From the NCBI GenBank assembly GCA_036417435.1, contig CM070899.1:69663001-69727000 (forward strand): a stretch of 64,000 nt of DNA, given 5' to 3'. Made by a program: the position numbers and the translations under genes. Of the stretch, positions 11,251 to 22,480 are shown one piece after another. The notes under the pieces are model-generated. The model did no database searches. It was not told where the DNA came from and was given only the letters and a program-made list of their open reading frames with translations. Every line of letters starts with the position of its first letter. Position 1 is the stretch's first letter. The stretch comes from Inia geoffrensis (Eukaryota; Chordata; Mammalia; Artiodactyla; Iniidae).

Positions 11251-12087
11251 ATTCAGAGTTTCCTTCTTATTTTTTCTTTACTGATTTCTAATGGCTATTT
11301 AAAACCATTTGACCAAAACAAAACAGGAAAGTAGCCAGAAGTAGATTTTTTTGATGTGAAAATTTTAATGTAACGGCTCTTCTCTCACTTCTTTTTCTAA
11401 GATTGAGAACACAATGAAAATAATTTCTGTTCCGTTCTGGGATATATATGGTTTGCTTGCTCAGTTTTGTTCACTAGTGTCATTTTGGTTTAATTCAGTG
11501 AGCAACAGCTGTCATAGGATGATTAACCTGCAGCTGGGCTGATAATACAGAAAGTAAAAATGATTTTCGGGTTTTGGCAAAGGCTTCTTGAGAGTGACAG
11601 GCTCTAGAGGAGGATTTTCTCTATCACTTTATGGAGGTTGTCAATCCTGAATTGGTCAAATAAAGACACATTATGGCAGGCTCTACCTCTTAATGGAAAT
11701 ATTGGTTAGAGGAGTTTAAAAACATATTTTAGAACACTTTTTGAAATAAAATCTTAGTATTATTTGATGACCCTTGTTAGAAAAGATTGAGAAATAATCT
11801 TTTGGAGAATTGAGAAAAGGGAAATTGTAAGAACCAATGAAAATAGTTGACCAGAAAATGGAAATATACTGTATTTTTCATAAATGAAGTTACTTGTTAA
11901 TCACTTAGATTAACCTTTTGGGAGGGTCAAGAGTTAAAAATTGTGTTCTTATTATAACATATCAACACAGTAAAGCCAGGACAATGCCTAAAGTTTAGTA
12001 AGGGCTGTTTACTAACTACCACACTAGAAATCCTTTACACAAAGTTCTTTCTGATGAAATAGAGCTGAAAGTTGTAAGTGAATATAG
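11251..12087. other. Unassigned AT-rich sequence
   Basis: No gene, RNA gene or confident repeat. Confidence 0.45.
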
Positions 12088-12155
12088 CTATCCATCCATC
12101 CATCTATCCATACATCCATCCATCCATCCACCCATCCATCATTTCATCCACCCAT
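12088..12155. repeat. (ATCC)n tetranucleotide microsatellite
   Basis: Imperfect atcc repeats with scattered substitutions, about 16 units, directly abutting an L2 end. Confidence 0.9.
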
Positions 12156-12282
12156 AGAATATTTATTTTCTATTTCTCTATGCCAGACGTAGGTAGGTAA
12201 ATGTTAGGTACTAAGGACAGAGCAATGAAAAAAGTTTGATCCTTATCGTCAAGGAATTTATAGAACAGTGAGTGAGACATTC
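12156..12282 (-). repeat. LINE/L2 3' end, antisense
   Basis: Complement of the L2 terminus: an aatatttattttctatttct phrase, tatgccagacgtaggtaggt, ggtactaaggacagagcaat, and gatccttatcgtcaaggaat followed by tttatagaacagtgag. The neighbouring ATCC tract probably grew from the short direct repeats at the L2 tail. Confidence 0.6.
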
Positions 12283-12938
12283 AAAAGCAGTAAATGCATT
12301 GACAACAAAACTGAAAAACAAAATTGTAAAAGTAGACTTTGTAGCAGGCAAATGCTGTTTTTTTAATGAATGGGTTCAAAGTGAATAAGATGTGAGTGTG
12401 AGTGTTTACATGTATTACTTTCTAGGTAGCTATGTGACCTGCAGGAACTCAGAAATAACAACTCTCTCAACTCAGTGGGCTCTCTTAAGGAGCCACAGGA
12501 AATCACAACAATTGCTACTGCTGATTGAACCACAAATGTATGGACGTGGCAAAAATGTCACAACAAAAGTTTTCAAATTTTAAAGAGGTATTTGTGTATC
12601 ACTGAAGCTACTACAGTGAACTTCAACTATGAAACTTGGCTGGAGAATGCGGTGATTTTTAAAATAATATTTTCCACTTAATTGGTCTATGCAGTGAAAC
12701 AGCCTCAGAGAAACTTTCCCTGGCTTGAATACAGGTGCTTGTGTATTTGGGCTTTTTTTCACTTATGCATAATTATGTTGGCTGATTGCTGAGGATGGGG
12801 GATCTGTACTTATTACCCTAGATGAGGCTGGGAATATTCTTCAGCTCAGTAGTTTAGATCTTCACAAAGTTTTGAATATCCTTCAGGTAACTACACTTCA
12901 CTGTATGTTTGTGTCATTCCAGTGTCATTCTGTTTCTT
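12283..12938. other. Unassigned sequence
   Basis: No gene. Two short opposed frames at 12392-12583 and 12580-12762 lack motifs. Confidence 0.45.
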
Positions 12939-12968
12939 TACACACACACGCACACACACATACGCATA
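12939..12968. repeat. (CA)n microsatellite, short
   Basis: Interrupted CA repeat with two CG steps. Confidence 0.8.
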
Positions 12969-13509
12969 AGCATATGTTTCTTTTCAACATAAACAGAATC
13001 ATTTTTCAGTAATTTGCTTCCAAAGACAAAATTTCAAAAGAATATCCAAGTCATCAATTGCAGTATCAATGCATTTTGAAAGATACCTAATAAAAATACA
13101 GAGGGGGGATTGTAATAGACCTCAGGTGATTCTGCCTATAGCCCTTGACAGCTGCGTTTGAAAGGGGACCTCAAAAAAGCCAAAATCTCAATGCATGGAT
13201 GGGTTTGCCCAGAAGAGAAAGTACCCAGAAGATGGGTAGAAGGGAACTTTTAAGTTTTCTTTTCAGTTGAAATCTTTCCCATATGTTTAAATATTCAACA
13301 TATGTATGATTATTATTAGGTTTTCATAGCTTCAAACTTGTGATTAATAAGGTTAGCAACCTTTGAAACAGAAAGAAAACTTCACAAGATGTGTTTAGTC
13401 ATATTTGTCCTTTCATTTTGCATGGTACCAAGTGGGCTCTTTGAATTTGAACAATCGAATCTTTAAAGAAATTTCTATTTGGTTCTTCCTGTTTCATTTT
13501 TCTGGAAAT
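12969..13509. other. Unassigned sequence
   Basis: No gene. A gaggtcccc-like segment near 13165 is not assignable to a repeat. Confidence 0.45.
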
Positions 13510-13589
13510 GTATATACATCTCCACACATATGCATATATATACGTAAATATATATGCATATATAATCTGTATATATTATATATATATTG
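13510..13589. repeat. TA/TGCA-rich simple repeat
   Basis: Imperfect alternating purine-pyrimidine tract (tatata, tgcatatata). The short frames that cross it on both strands are low-complexity artefacts. Confidence 0.8.
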
Positions 13590-14210
13590 TCTTCTGCTGC
13601 TGTCTTCTTTTTCCTCCTCATTATCTTTATCACTTCATTCTGCTGTAAGAATATATATAGCTGATACTTGAATGTATTTACTATCTTCACAGTATTTTAA
13701 AATTTAGTATGGTTTTCCTTCAGTTTTAGAATTTGTTTTTGAAATGAAGATAATAACATCTCCCTTATAGTAGTATGTGAATTAAATTAGAATGTAAAAT
13801 TAGTGCTTAGTGAATTTCAGTTATTATTGGATTGTGGTAAGAGAATGTGTTCTATAAATGTATTCTTTTGGAAATTACTGAGGCTTATTTTGTATCTTAG
13901 TGGATGATTATTCTTGTGTGTGTGTCTTTAGAAAATGATGTTCTCAGTTAGGTACAAAACTCTCTGTATATGTTTGTTTACTAAGCACATTTGTCAATCA
14001 TTCATTCAACTCTGGTCATGTCAAATTTTAAGATATGTCACTCCACAATGAGAGTTTCATCAGATTATTCTTATATTGTGGATGTTTTTTACCTTATATA
14101 TTTCAGTGATACGTTTACTGGTGCTTAAAAGCTCCTGACTGGGTATCTTTGAAATTTTTAACCTTGTAAAATATCCACCTCCACTTTTCTTCGTTTAATG
14201 ATTTTAAGTT
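13590..14210. other. Unassigned AT-rich sequence
   Basis: No gene or confident repeat; ends at the target duplication of the SINE. Confidence 0.45.
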
Positions 14211-14228
14211 GAATTCTACTTATCTTTT
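14211..14228. repeat. Target-site duplication, left copy
   Basis: gaattctacttatctttt, identical over 18 bp to 14418-14435. The last bases merge with the SINE's T tract. Confidence 0.9.
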
Positions 14229-14417
14229 TTTTTTTTTTTGCGGTACGCGGGCCTCTCACCGCTGCGCCCCCCCCCCCGCCACAACTCCGCGGAGCACACG
14301 CCCCGGATGCGCAGGCCCAGCGGCCACGGCCCATGGGATCCTCCCGGACCGGGGCACGAACAGGCGTCCCCTGCATTGGCAGGCGGACTCCCAACCACTG
14401 CGCCACCAGGGAAGCCC
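14229..14417 (-). mobile_element. CHR-2-like cetacean SINE, young copy (antisense)
   Basis: On the minus strand it begins gggcttccctggtggcgcag, which is the tRNA-derived head with an A-box-like tggcgcagtgg. The B-box-like gttcgtgcccc follows, then the family phrases cggtccgggaggatcccat and gtgagaggcccgcgtaccgc, and an A tail. It is CpG-rich, as expected of a young copy not yet decayed by CpG loss. An 11-C run at 14267-14277 replaces part of the usual body. The perfect 18-bp target duplication supports recent insertion. Short frames on both strands here come from the SINE and are not genes. Confidence 0.95.
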
Positions 14418-14435
14418 GAATTCTACTTATCTTTT
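14418..14435. repeat. Target-site duplication, right copy
   Basis: Identical to 14211-14228, marking the exact edge of the SINE insertion. Confidence 0.9.
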
Positions 14436-14469
14436 ATGACTCTCTGTGCTGGAAATCTTATACTTTCCT

Positions 14470-14905
14470 CCCAGATCCACTCTCCACCCTTTTCTGTTCT
14501 GCTCTGCCTCTAGATGCTGAGTTGTATGGACCACACACATCAAGAGGTGCCCTTGCCCCCTGGCTTCTGGTTGGGTTAGGCTAACAGGGACCACTGGTAA
14601 GACATCTCAGGGAAGGAGGAGAATGAAGTTGGGATACCTCTTCCACAGGCTCCTTCCTTGTGGAGTTTCCATGTGACTCTAGGTTTTGACCAAAGGTCAC
14701 AGCTCCTGTCAGATGGCCCTCTCCTTATAGCCCACGAGTTCCTGTCATAGCTCCCTCCCTTTGCCCATGCAGACTTAGGTGTGGTAAGAATTTCCTGCTA
14801 TAAATAGTGCTGGTTTTCCTAAACCCTGCCCATCCTTTCTTTTTATTAAAGTCTCTTTACATTATCCAAGCTGAATGTGCTAAATATTTTCTGCCAGGAC
14901 ACTTA
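14470..14905 (+). repeat. Ancient L1 3' UTR or LTR-type relic
   Basis: Several phrases recall a widespread old mammalian repeat end. They include cctggcttctggttgggtta, gtcacagctcctgtcagatg, gtggtaagaatttcctgcta, tttttattaaagtctcttta (with an ATTAAA signal) and ttctgccaggacacttactg. I recognise the order but cannot decide between an old L1 3' UTR and a solitary LTR. It is less AT-rich than its surroundings. Confidence 0.4.
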
Positions 14906-14934
14906 CTGATAAATTATTTTCAAACTTGCTTATT

Positions 14935-15260
14935 TTCATTTCTGATATATTTTTCCTCTTCTTTTCTTTTTTTCAATCCTTCTGTGTCATTTTAACTATG
15001 TCTCCAAAAAACAGCATTTATAGATTTTCTTTTTTGTTCATTCAAACTGAATGTTTGGTCTTTTAAAAGGGGCTTTTTTAGTCCATTCATATTTATTATG
15101 ACCTCTTCTATATCTTATTCCTAACATCTTATTTTTTGTTTTCTTTTCTTCCTGTTATTTGCATCCACTTAATTTTTGACTTATATGATATGATCATGTA
15201 GACTTTGTTCCTTGAAAAAAATCTTTCTAGTATTTTGGAAATTTTTACATCCTACTTCTT
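14935..15260 (-). repeat. Possible L1 internal fragment, antisense
   Basis: T-rich sequence with a ctgaatgtttggtcttttaa phrase and agtccattcatatttattat. This resembles antisense L1 ORF2 5' sequence, where a ttagtccatttacattta-type phrase is typical. No frame is intact. Confidence 0.35.
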
Positions 15261-15764
15261 TTTCTCCCCTGTATCTATAAAATATTTGACCTCATGTTTT
15301 AGTATTATCATAAAGAATATTGATAACCTAATCTTCAAACAAGATTTCACTTTGACATTCTTTTTTTCTCCACCACCCCAAACTCCAAATTTTTCTAAAA
15401 ATCAGAAATTTCACTTCTAAATTGTCATAAAAGTTTATTTTACAACGAGCAGCAAAGGTGAGAAGAACGTACAGGATAATTATAGTCTTGGAGGTGCTGG
15501 AAATGATGTCCATTCCTCTGGATAAAAAGCTAAATATAATTAATGCTAAACTTGCTTGGTGATATTTATTATTGGATTTTTTTCCTGGAAAAAAATAAAT
15601 TTGTTATTGCTAGTTTGAAATTCTATAGTCCTAGTTTGACTATTTTCTTCATGAAACTTAGTATTGTCAAGTAATTTTTGACAATAGCTACTTTCTCATT
15701 GATTCCACAATAGTATTACAATATAGACTGTTTTAAAAATTATGGACCTGGTTTGAGAACTATT
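15261..15764. other. Unassigned sequence
   Basis: No gene; two short opposed frames at 15205-15420 and 15328-15513 lack motifs. Confidence 0.45.
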
Positions 15765-15895
15765 TATTCCTTAATTCACCATATATTATTGAATGCCTAC
15801 TATGTACATACATCAATGAATAAATTAGACAAAATCCTTGCCCTGGGGAAACTTATATTCATTGGGTGGAAAATAGACAATAATAGTATATATAA
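15765..15895 (-). repeat. LINE/L2 3' end, antisense
   Basis: Complement of the L2 terminus: ttattgaatgcctactatgt, then aatgaataaattagacaaaa and atccttgccctggggaaact, ending in gggtggaaaatagac. Confidence 0.6.
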
Positions 15896-16384
15896 TGAAT
15901 AAAACCATTCTTTGGCTTCTCTCCCTATTTGAGCTAGTTGTTTCAGGTCATAATTGAGTCTTCTTGCTTTTCTTAGACCTTTGATGTCCTCAAGAGGGCT
16001 GACCCCCTCTTCTCTTTTTTAATAAATTCTTATTCTCTTCCCTTCTGAGACTAGATAGGCTGATCGATTCTTCTTTTCTATTTCTTTTTCTTCTTTTCCT
16101 TCATGAGTTTCTCCACCTTTTTCTACCCTTTAGCTGAGATTACTTTTTAAAGGCTGAGATCTTGGCTCACTTCTTTTTCCACAGTCTCAGAGATTTTATT
16201 TATTCTCATATTTAAATGATCATGTCTTTGAAAAGTTTTCTAATCTCATGTTGCCAAATCTCTACTAGATATTTCTTTCTTAGCTGATCATTCTTCTTCT
16301 TCAAAATTACTGTTTTTTTCCTGTACCCTCTCCCCCCATTTTGTCAATACCATTGTTATTCTTTTCTTCAGCAAGGCTCAATAG
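15896..16384. other. Unassigned pyrimidine-rich sequence
   Basis: T- and CT-rich on the plus strand with repeated cttttcttct-like runs at 16050-16140. No gene. Confidence 0.45.
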
Positions 16385-16620
16385 AATAATAATGCAATGA
16401 TAAAAATGATGATAGTAATAAATAATACTTATTGGACTCTTTCTAAATGTCAAGCACTGTTCTAAGAACTTTACATTTAATAACTCACTTATTCCTCACA
16501 AAAACCCTATGAGGTAGGTAAACTTAGGTTCAGCATTTTACAGATGTAGAAACCAAGGTACAGAGAGATGAAAATTTTTCTTAAGGGCCTCCCGGAATCT
16601 ACAGCCTCTATTGCCTTATC
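16385..16620 (-). repeat. MIR SINE, antisense
   Basis: Complement-strand MIR: ttggactctttctaaatgtc, aagcactgttctaagaactt, aactcacttattcctcacaa, accctatgaggtaggtaaac, attttacagatgtagaaacc and aaggtacagagagatgaaaa. The tRNA-like head at the right end is more diverged. Confidence 0.85.
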
Positions 16621-16727
16621 CAAGCCAACTACCACATAGGCAGTAAATCAATTTTTCTAAAACTTTCTTTTTATCAGGTACAACTCTTATTTAAACTCTT
16701 AAGTGTTTGTACATTGTGCATTTACTC

Positions 16728-16795
16728 ATAATAATAATTATAATTTATTGAAGATTTACTACATGTAAGAACTGATCTAAACATATAGGCTGAAA
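16728..16795 (-). repeat. MIR 3' fragment, antisense
   Basis: aataataattataatttatt followed by gaagatttactacatgtaag and aactgatctaaaca matches the complement of a MIR 3' terminus. Confidence 0.5.
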
Positions 16796-16830
16796 TTTTA
16801 AACTTGCATGTACTAACAAGTGCTTTTTTA

Positions 16831-17130
16831 CTTTTTTTTTTTTTTTTTTTTTTTGGTTTTAAGGAAACATTTTATTTTAGAATAGTTTTAGATTTACAGA
16901 AAAGTTTCAAAGAGAGTACAGAGAGTTCCCATATACTACCCTATTGCTAACACCTTACATCATTATGGTCGGTTTGTCACAGCTAATGAACCAACTTTGA
17001 TACATTAGTATGAGCTAAGCTTCATATTTTATTATTGTTATTATTATTAACTAAACTCCATCAGATTTCATTCATTTTTCTCTAAAGCCCTTTTTCAGTT
17101 CCAAATGTCCCATATGGAAAAAATAAATAC
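16831..17130 (-). repeat. Old L1 3' fragment, antisense
   Basis: It opens with a T run of more than 20 at about 16831-16854 (the complement of a poly(A) tail). The family phrases follow: tagatttacagaaaagtttc, agagagtacagagagttccc, aacaccttacatcattatgg, and a gatacattagtatgagctaa segment leading to actaaactccatcagatttc. The T tract marks the 3' end, so the element is on the minus strand and 5' truncated. Confidence 0.6.
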
Positions 17131-18779
17131 GGAGAATATACTTTGCACTAATGTCCAATAACCCACACAAATTTACTGTAGGAAACCCAGTTTTTTTATC
17201 AGATTCCCCCCCCAATATTTTTGTAATCCCAAGGGAATTTAAAGGCTGCACATTTGTCATCTTGTCACATCTGCCTTCACTGAACCACCTCATCATGAGC
17301 CCTTCTCTAGCTGCCCCATTGTCATCTGAAAGCACAAGCCAAGACTTCCACAATATCCTCCTCGATTCTGGTTTACCTCCCATTGTAGAAGCCAGCTCAT
17401 CTGCCCTACTTTGAAAGAAAAGAATCCTAAAAACTGCTCCTTGTAAATATCTTGTTTCTCCTCGTGTCTGCGATGAGGACAACAGCTGTTAAATTAATGG
17501 AATAAAACTTAAATGATTTTCAGATCTTCAATATACTTCTGAGATCTTCCTCTTTTTACTTACCCATTTTCCAGATCACCAAATCTTGTTTATTCTTCCT
17601 ATGGAATTACTCATACTTTTCTTTTCATTCTGTTGTAACTGTAGACCAAAGTTCGTTCTTTCTTTTTAAAGCTTGGTGTGGTTCTGCTGTATGAAACACT
17701 CACTGTGAGTCTGTGTATATCTGAATGGTGTTTTGTGTTCTAATCAGATAACAACCTTCACATTTAAAGGTGTGCATGCTCATTATTGAGCAGCGTTGTT
17801 GTTTAGGCATAAATTGTGAGTAGTAGACATAAATGACTGGAATTGGTATTACCTTTTTTTTTCTTTTAACAGCTTCCAAGATATAGTCCATTGATTTAGT
17901 GAGGACCCTAATCCCACATTTTCAGGATTTATCATGGTATTTTCTTCATTTATACAGTAACTTGTACATATTTGTACATACTTAAAGTATTTATTATCAT
18001 GGGGTAAGCTGGATAGTACCAGGGAAGTGATGGAACTTCAACTATGAGCAGCATTGCCAATTGTTACACTTGTGGATTTGAGGGAAATAGATACAAAAGA
18101 CTAGAACAAGTTTAAGTTCACAGTTCAGGAGTAACAGCCGCTCAGAAAGTGGTATGACATAGAGAAATGATCTTTCTATTTAGGTATTATATTTCAGGAC
18201 TGTTTCAGTGTATGTGAAGCGAGCTTGGAGTAAAATTCTTTGAACATGGTAGTACCCTTCATTTTTTCTTTGCAGCAATATGTCTTCTGTGTCACCCTAA
18301 GTAGATCTATGTTGATCTAGATGGAAAAGAATTCCTTAGAAATATATATTTATTATAAGTAGACATGCTAGTAAGAGTGTAAAGTCCTGTCAGTCATCCC
18401 TCTGCCCTCCTAGCCTTTAATAGACAAGTTTATTTCCAGTTTAACCAGAATGAAAGGAGTCAGCTTTGGTGTGTTTGTGTGGTTTCAGGGGTCACGTTGT
18501 AGATCTGTCCTAGAGTGTATCTGAGTGGCAGGTTCTGTCCCACAGACATCTGTTGTAGTCGTAGTATTTTTCAGAGGGGATGACCTGAGGTCCGGTTAGA
18601 CATCCCTGGTTATTTTAAAACACAGTGGTTTGGTGGGGAAGAGAGGACAAAAACATCTTCTCTGACCAAATCTGTGTCCGTTTCTTTCTTTATTTCCCCC
18701 CTCAGGGGGAAGCATTGCTATGGTTTCTGCCAGACGGTAGGATTTTGATTGAGACACATTTGCCAGCGAGTGCGGTCAC
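17131..18779. other. Unassigned sequence
   Basis: No supportable gene. Opposed frames of 136 codons (minus, 17072-17482) and 87 codons (plus, 17151-17414) overlap each other and match no family I recognise. The sequence at 17200-17480 could be an old LTR or L1 remnant, but no diagnostic end was found. Confidence 0.4.
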
Positions 18780-18985
18780 CGAGGGTTCAGAAACACTCCC
18801 CCTTTCCTTTCCTTCTATTCACTTCCCTTCCCTTCTCATTTCTCTTTTTTTCCTTTCTCTTTCCCCTGTTCTGCTCCCCACTCATGCCAATTTTGTGCAC
18901 TCACTAAACTGGTTTAGGGCTTTCCGTGTGGCCAGATTGTTCTCCTATCTCTCTCTCTTTTTACCTTAGTTTACTGGTCACTGCT
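18780..18985. repeat. Pyrimidine-rich tract
   Basis: Plus strand dominated by ccctttcctttccttct-like runs, probably a decayed CT-rich simple repeat. It gives rise to a leucine/serine-rich 114-codon frame at 18625-18969 that is not credible as a gene. Confidence 0.6.
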
Positions 18986-20719
18986 TTGCGTTCTTATAAC
19001 ACCGGGCAGAATGATCCTCCCAGGATATAGGTGGAGAATGGATAGAGCTGGTTGGAAGTTGGAGGGCTCTTCTTACATGTATTCCTGCCCAAATTTTCCA
19101 GAGTTCTGTTCATTGAAGAACTGGGTGCTGGTCCAACTATTATAAACGTGTCCTTTGATTCCCATTTTGAAATTGTTTCTTGCTTGTAGCACCACAGGTG
19201 GCACACTGTGGGGACAAGAAATGGGTACTTCTGGGTTCTAACTTCCTAAACATAATCTCATCAAATTCCTGCAAAATTTCACCTCAGTTATGAACAGTGG
19301 GATGGTTCAACTTGCTTCCAAGGCTCCCAGAGGGAGAATGGGGGTGGGCCAGTCTGAAGGTGCTGAGAGAAGCACTTCACTGTATTCTGATTCCATGTTA
19401 CCCCTCAAACTTATGCTTAGTATCTTTGCCTTGTGGGGAAAGCCCAGGTGGAGACTCTGAGAACAGACTTATCATGGCACTTCCCTCCCTTATTTTGTTA
19501 CCCTGAGAATGCCATTCCTCCCACCAAGGAGAAGTGTGATTGCTTGCATATGCCATCTGCTTACAAACCCCTGTGAGCTGAAATTCTCCCCCAAAAGGTT
19601 TATGTAAGCCCCCTGTGAACTCAAACGACTATGTTTTGCTCAGCTCAAATAAACATTGAAAAAGTATCTAAGCATTTGAACTTATAATAAGATATTTATC
19701 CCAACACATGAGGCTACTCATCATTGGTATATGTGTAATATATAATTGTAGCGTGTAGAAAACAAACAGCTTTCGATCAAAGAAGTCTCTAGATCCCACA
19801 GGGCACTAATCATCTACCAAAAATAGAGATGGTTGGGGAAAATAACTTATAATTGCAATGGCAATCCACTATTAAAGTATAATTTCATGTTGTTTTCATT
19901 TCTAGCAAATAAATAATAAAAAACTGATTTGATAAAATTGCTTATTGCATTTACTAGCAGACTCCAACATGAAATCTAGAAATTGAGTTTGTATACATAT
20001 TTTCTTAAGTGTGCATTTTAAAAATCTAGGAAAAAATATGCACACACATATATATGAACTTGTACTCTTTTAATTTATAAATAAAATTTAGTTTATATTC
20101 ATAAAATTTAAACTATACCCTTTAAAATATAAATGTATACTTAAGTTATGAATAAAATTATGAATACATATTTCTCTTTAATGGTTTTAAAATATTTATA
20201 TTTATAAAGACCTAGTTTTGCTATGTATTCTCAAAATAGGGGAATTGCATTTTAACTATATTTGCATATATGAAGCATGAAGTTGCCAATTAACCAACAA
20301 GCAGAGCCTGAAATTACATGACAGTAATTGAACCTGGAATTATTTGAACCAGAATTTATGTTAATGAAAATCATATAGGCTTAATTATGGAAGAATAAAA
20401 ATGATATTATGGGGCAGATAAAATAAAAGAAGCTAAAGATAATGGGTGACCAACGCCCATCAGCAAATGTTTTGCCCGTGTTTCCTTTGTTGCTCTTTCA
20501 CTGAAATTTATACATGAAACGGGTCAGGTCTGTAGCATGGTAGGGGATTACCTCTCATCTCTAAAATATTACCCATGTAAATCTTATTTAAAGCTACCTA
20601 CTTAATGGCTTGTTGTAAATATGAACAAAAAATATACAGTAACCCATTTGTTACCGCAATAGAATCAAAGGCATCATACAAAATTAAAATAGTAGCTATA
20701 ATAATAGACAATTAGGAAT
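18986..20719. other. Unassigned sequence
   Basis: No gene. 19440-19660 ends in an aaataaa-containing phrase and has LTR-like texture, but no terminal tg/ca boundaries or family phrases were recognised. 19960-20260 is extremely AT-rich. Confidence 0.4.
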
Positions 20720-22480
20720 AAAACCTTATTTTCCAAGTTATAGGTCAGAGGCAAGAGTGCCCTCCAAAGGCTTTCCCCGAGGTAGGACATTTGGTCTAGA
20801 CCAAATGGCCAGTAATGTTTCCCCAGTCCAATAAGTCACCGCAAAGAGTACCTTTTGGCGTTAGAATATACTCAGAGTCTTCAAAAATATATAAGGCAGA
20901 CTTTCCAGTTGCTGAGAAGAACTAGTAGGAAAACACATTTTGCTGAAGCATCCTCCTGTAGCAGAAGGTTAAATACAGGTGACCCATAGGTCAAGGCAGA
21001 GATGCACAGGTGACCCTGAGAGTTTCCTATCAGAAAAAAAGCAACATTTTAGGCATAAGCCGCACAGTATATTGGTTTGATTTACTAGTCTATAAAGTGT
21101 CACCTTTTGAAATTATAGTTTGCTTGTCGACTGGCAGGGAAAGTGACTACTAAGCAGTAGGTTTTTTGATGAACTGAGCAGAACTTCCAATGGTGGTACC
21201 TTTGGAAGGTGGGGTATTAAAATGAATATTGCTTTATGGGTGACAATAAATCAGTCAGTCTATAGTTAAAGATGGAAAATATGGAGGAAACCCCTCAGAA
21301 GTCCAAGTAGGGGTAGAGAAAAATCTAAGGCAGCTAGTAGTGTGGGTTTTATATAACATATAACCTTTTTAAATAAAGTGATCTGCATTGGCTCATGTAG
21401 ACTGTGGGAAGGCTTGGCGAGGAACGCTTTGGGGTATATTCAAGTCTGTATAAATGACTCCCAATGTGTCATCTGAAAGCTGTTAGGATTGAAAAAGGCA
21501 CTGGAACCAATTCTTTCTTTTGTCTCCAGGAGGATTTGAACAGCCCACTCTCCTGGACTCAGAGAGAAGTTTTTTCACACCTCTTCTGAAGACACTGGTG
21601 CCGGAAGCATGCTTTGGGCCATATGTAAGAAGCAGCTAGTGCAAAGATAGCCTTGCCCATGTATTCCCAACGGCCTTTAAAGGGCAGAGGTAAGTTGATG
21701 CAACACCCTCATACCCGCTCACGCTTCGTAGCCTTTCTGCCGTGTATTGTGCCACCTTTTGGGATTTTGCTCACAGTGGATAAGGAAATCTTATTATTAC
21801 ATAGGGGATGCAGTCTCTGAATCTTGAGTTTCTCAACACCTTAAATGGGTATAACATTACTCTAAAGCTCAAATGAAATAATAAAAACATTTCAAACCTT
21901 GTCAAGTACGAAAATAAGATATTATGGGCTGGTGTAAAAACTCAGTTTCGAGAAGAAAATATAATGGCACTGCCTTGTGAAATGAGTCCTATCTCTAGGC
22001 AGTGAAAGTCTGAATAGTCTAGTTTTATAGGATCAGCAGCGATCCCCATCATGTCAGAATCATCTCATTCCAAGACACTGGACTGGTTTTGTTGTCCTTC
22101 AAGGAATTCCACCTTTCACTTAGTGTACCAGCTATATTCCAGGGCCACCAAATTTTATACAAAGCAAAATTATTTGGTATGGCTCTCTAAGCCCCACTCA
22201 AGTAGCCCAGATTTGAACTGTACTGTTCTAAGAACCCGGCTGCTAAAAGGGAGCCAGGGACTATTGGGGAAAACAGATCCCTAACCATTAAATACTCTGA
22301 TGAATATGACTATTCACCTGGCACTGATTCCTGAAAATAGGGAAAACAAGCAAAATCAACCCAGAGACTGGCTTTCAGGTATTTGCGCTCTTAGAAGCTC
22401 ACCCCACTAAGAAGGTGAACATTCTGCCTTCCTGCAGAAAACTCTGGGTGGTCTTGAAGGCTGACATAAATAAATAGTAA
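20720..22480. other. Unclassified, less AT-rich block
   Basis: This block is visibly less AT-rich than either flank and carries none of the repeat phrases seen elsewhere. At 21530 a tttcttttgtctccag run followed by gaggatttgaacag looks like a splice acceptor and exon start, but the frame closes after about 20 codons. A second possible donor-like gaggtaagtt lies at 21688-21697. It could be an old endogenous retrovirus-like remnant, a non-coding exon, or unique DNA. None can be supported from the sequence alone. Confidence 0.3.

Noticed and set aside
12088..12155. Regular short repeats resembling a CRISPR-like array
   Set aside because: A plain ATCC tetranucleotide microsatellite with no spacers, in a mammalian genome.
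13080..13165. Possible second MER5-like relic (caggtgattctgcctat phrase)
   Set aside because: Only one short phrase matches and no terminal repeats were found.
14229..14417. tRNA-like A and B boxes, possible tRNA gene
   Set aside because: The boxes belong to the tRNA-derived head of a SINE; the body, A tail and target duplication show it is a retroposon.
17072..17482. 136-codon minus-strand frame
   Set aside because: No recognisable domain, no promoter or splice context, it overlaps an 87-codon frame on the other strand, and it runs into the antisense L1 3' fragment.
18625..18969. 114-codon plus-strand frame rich in leucine, serine and proline
   Set aside because: Its composition is explained by the pyrimidine-rich tract at 18780-18985.
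19440..19660. Possible solitary LTR ending in an aaataaa region
   Set aside because: No boundary or family phrase recognised; left unassigned.
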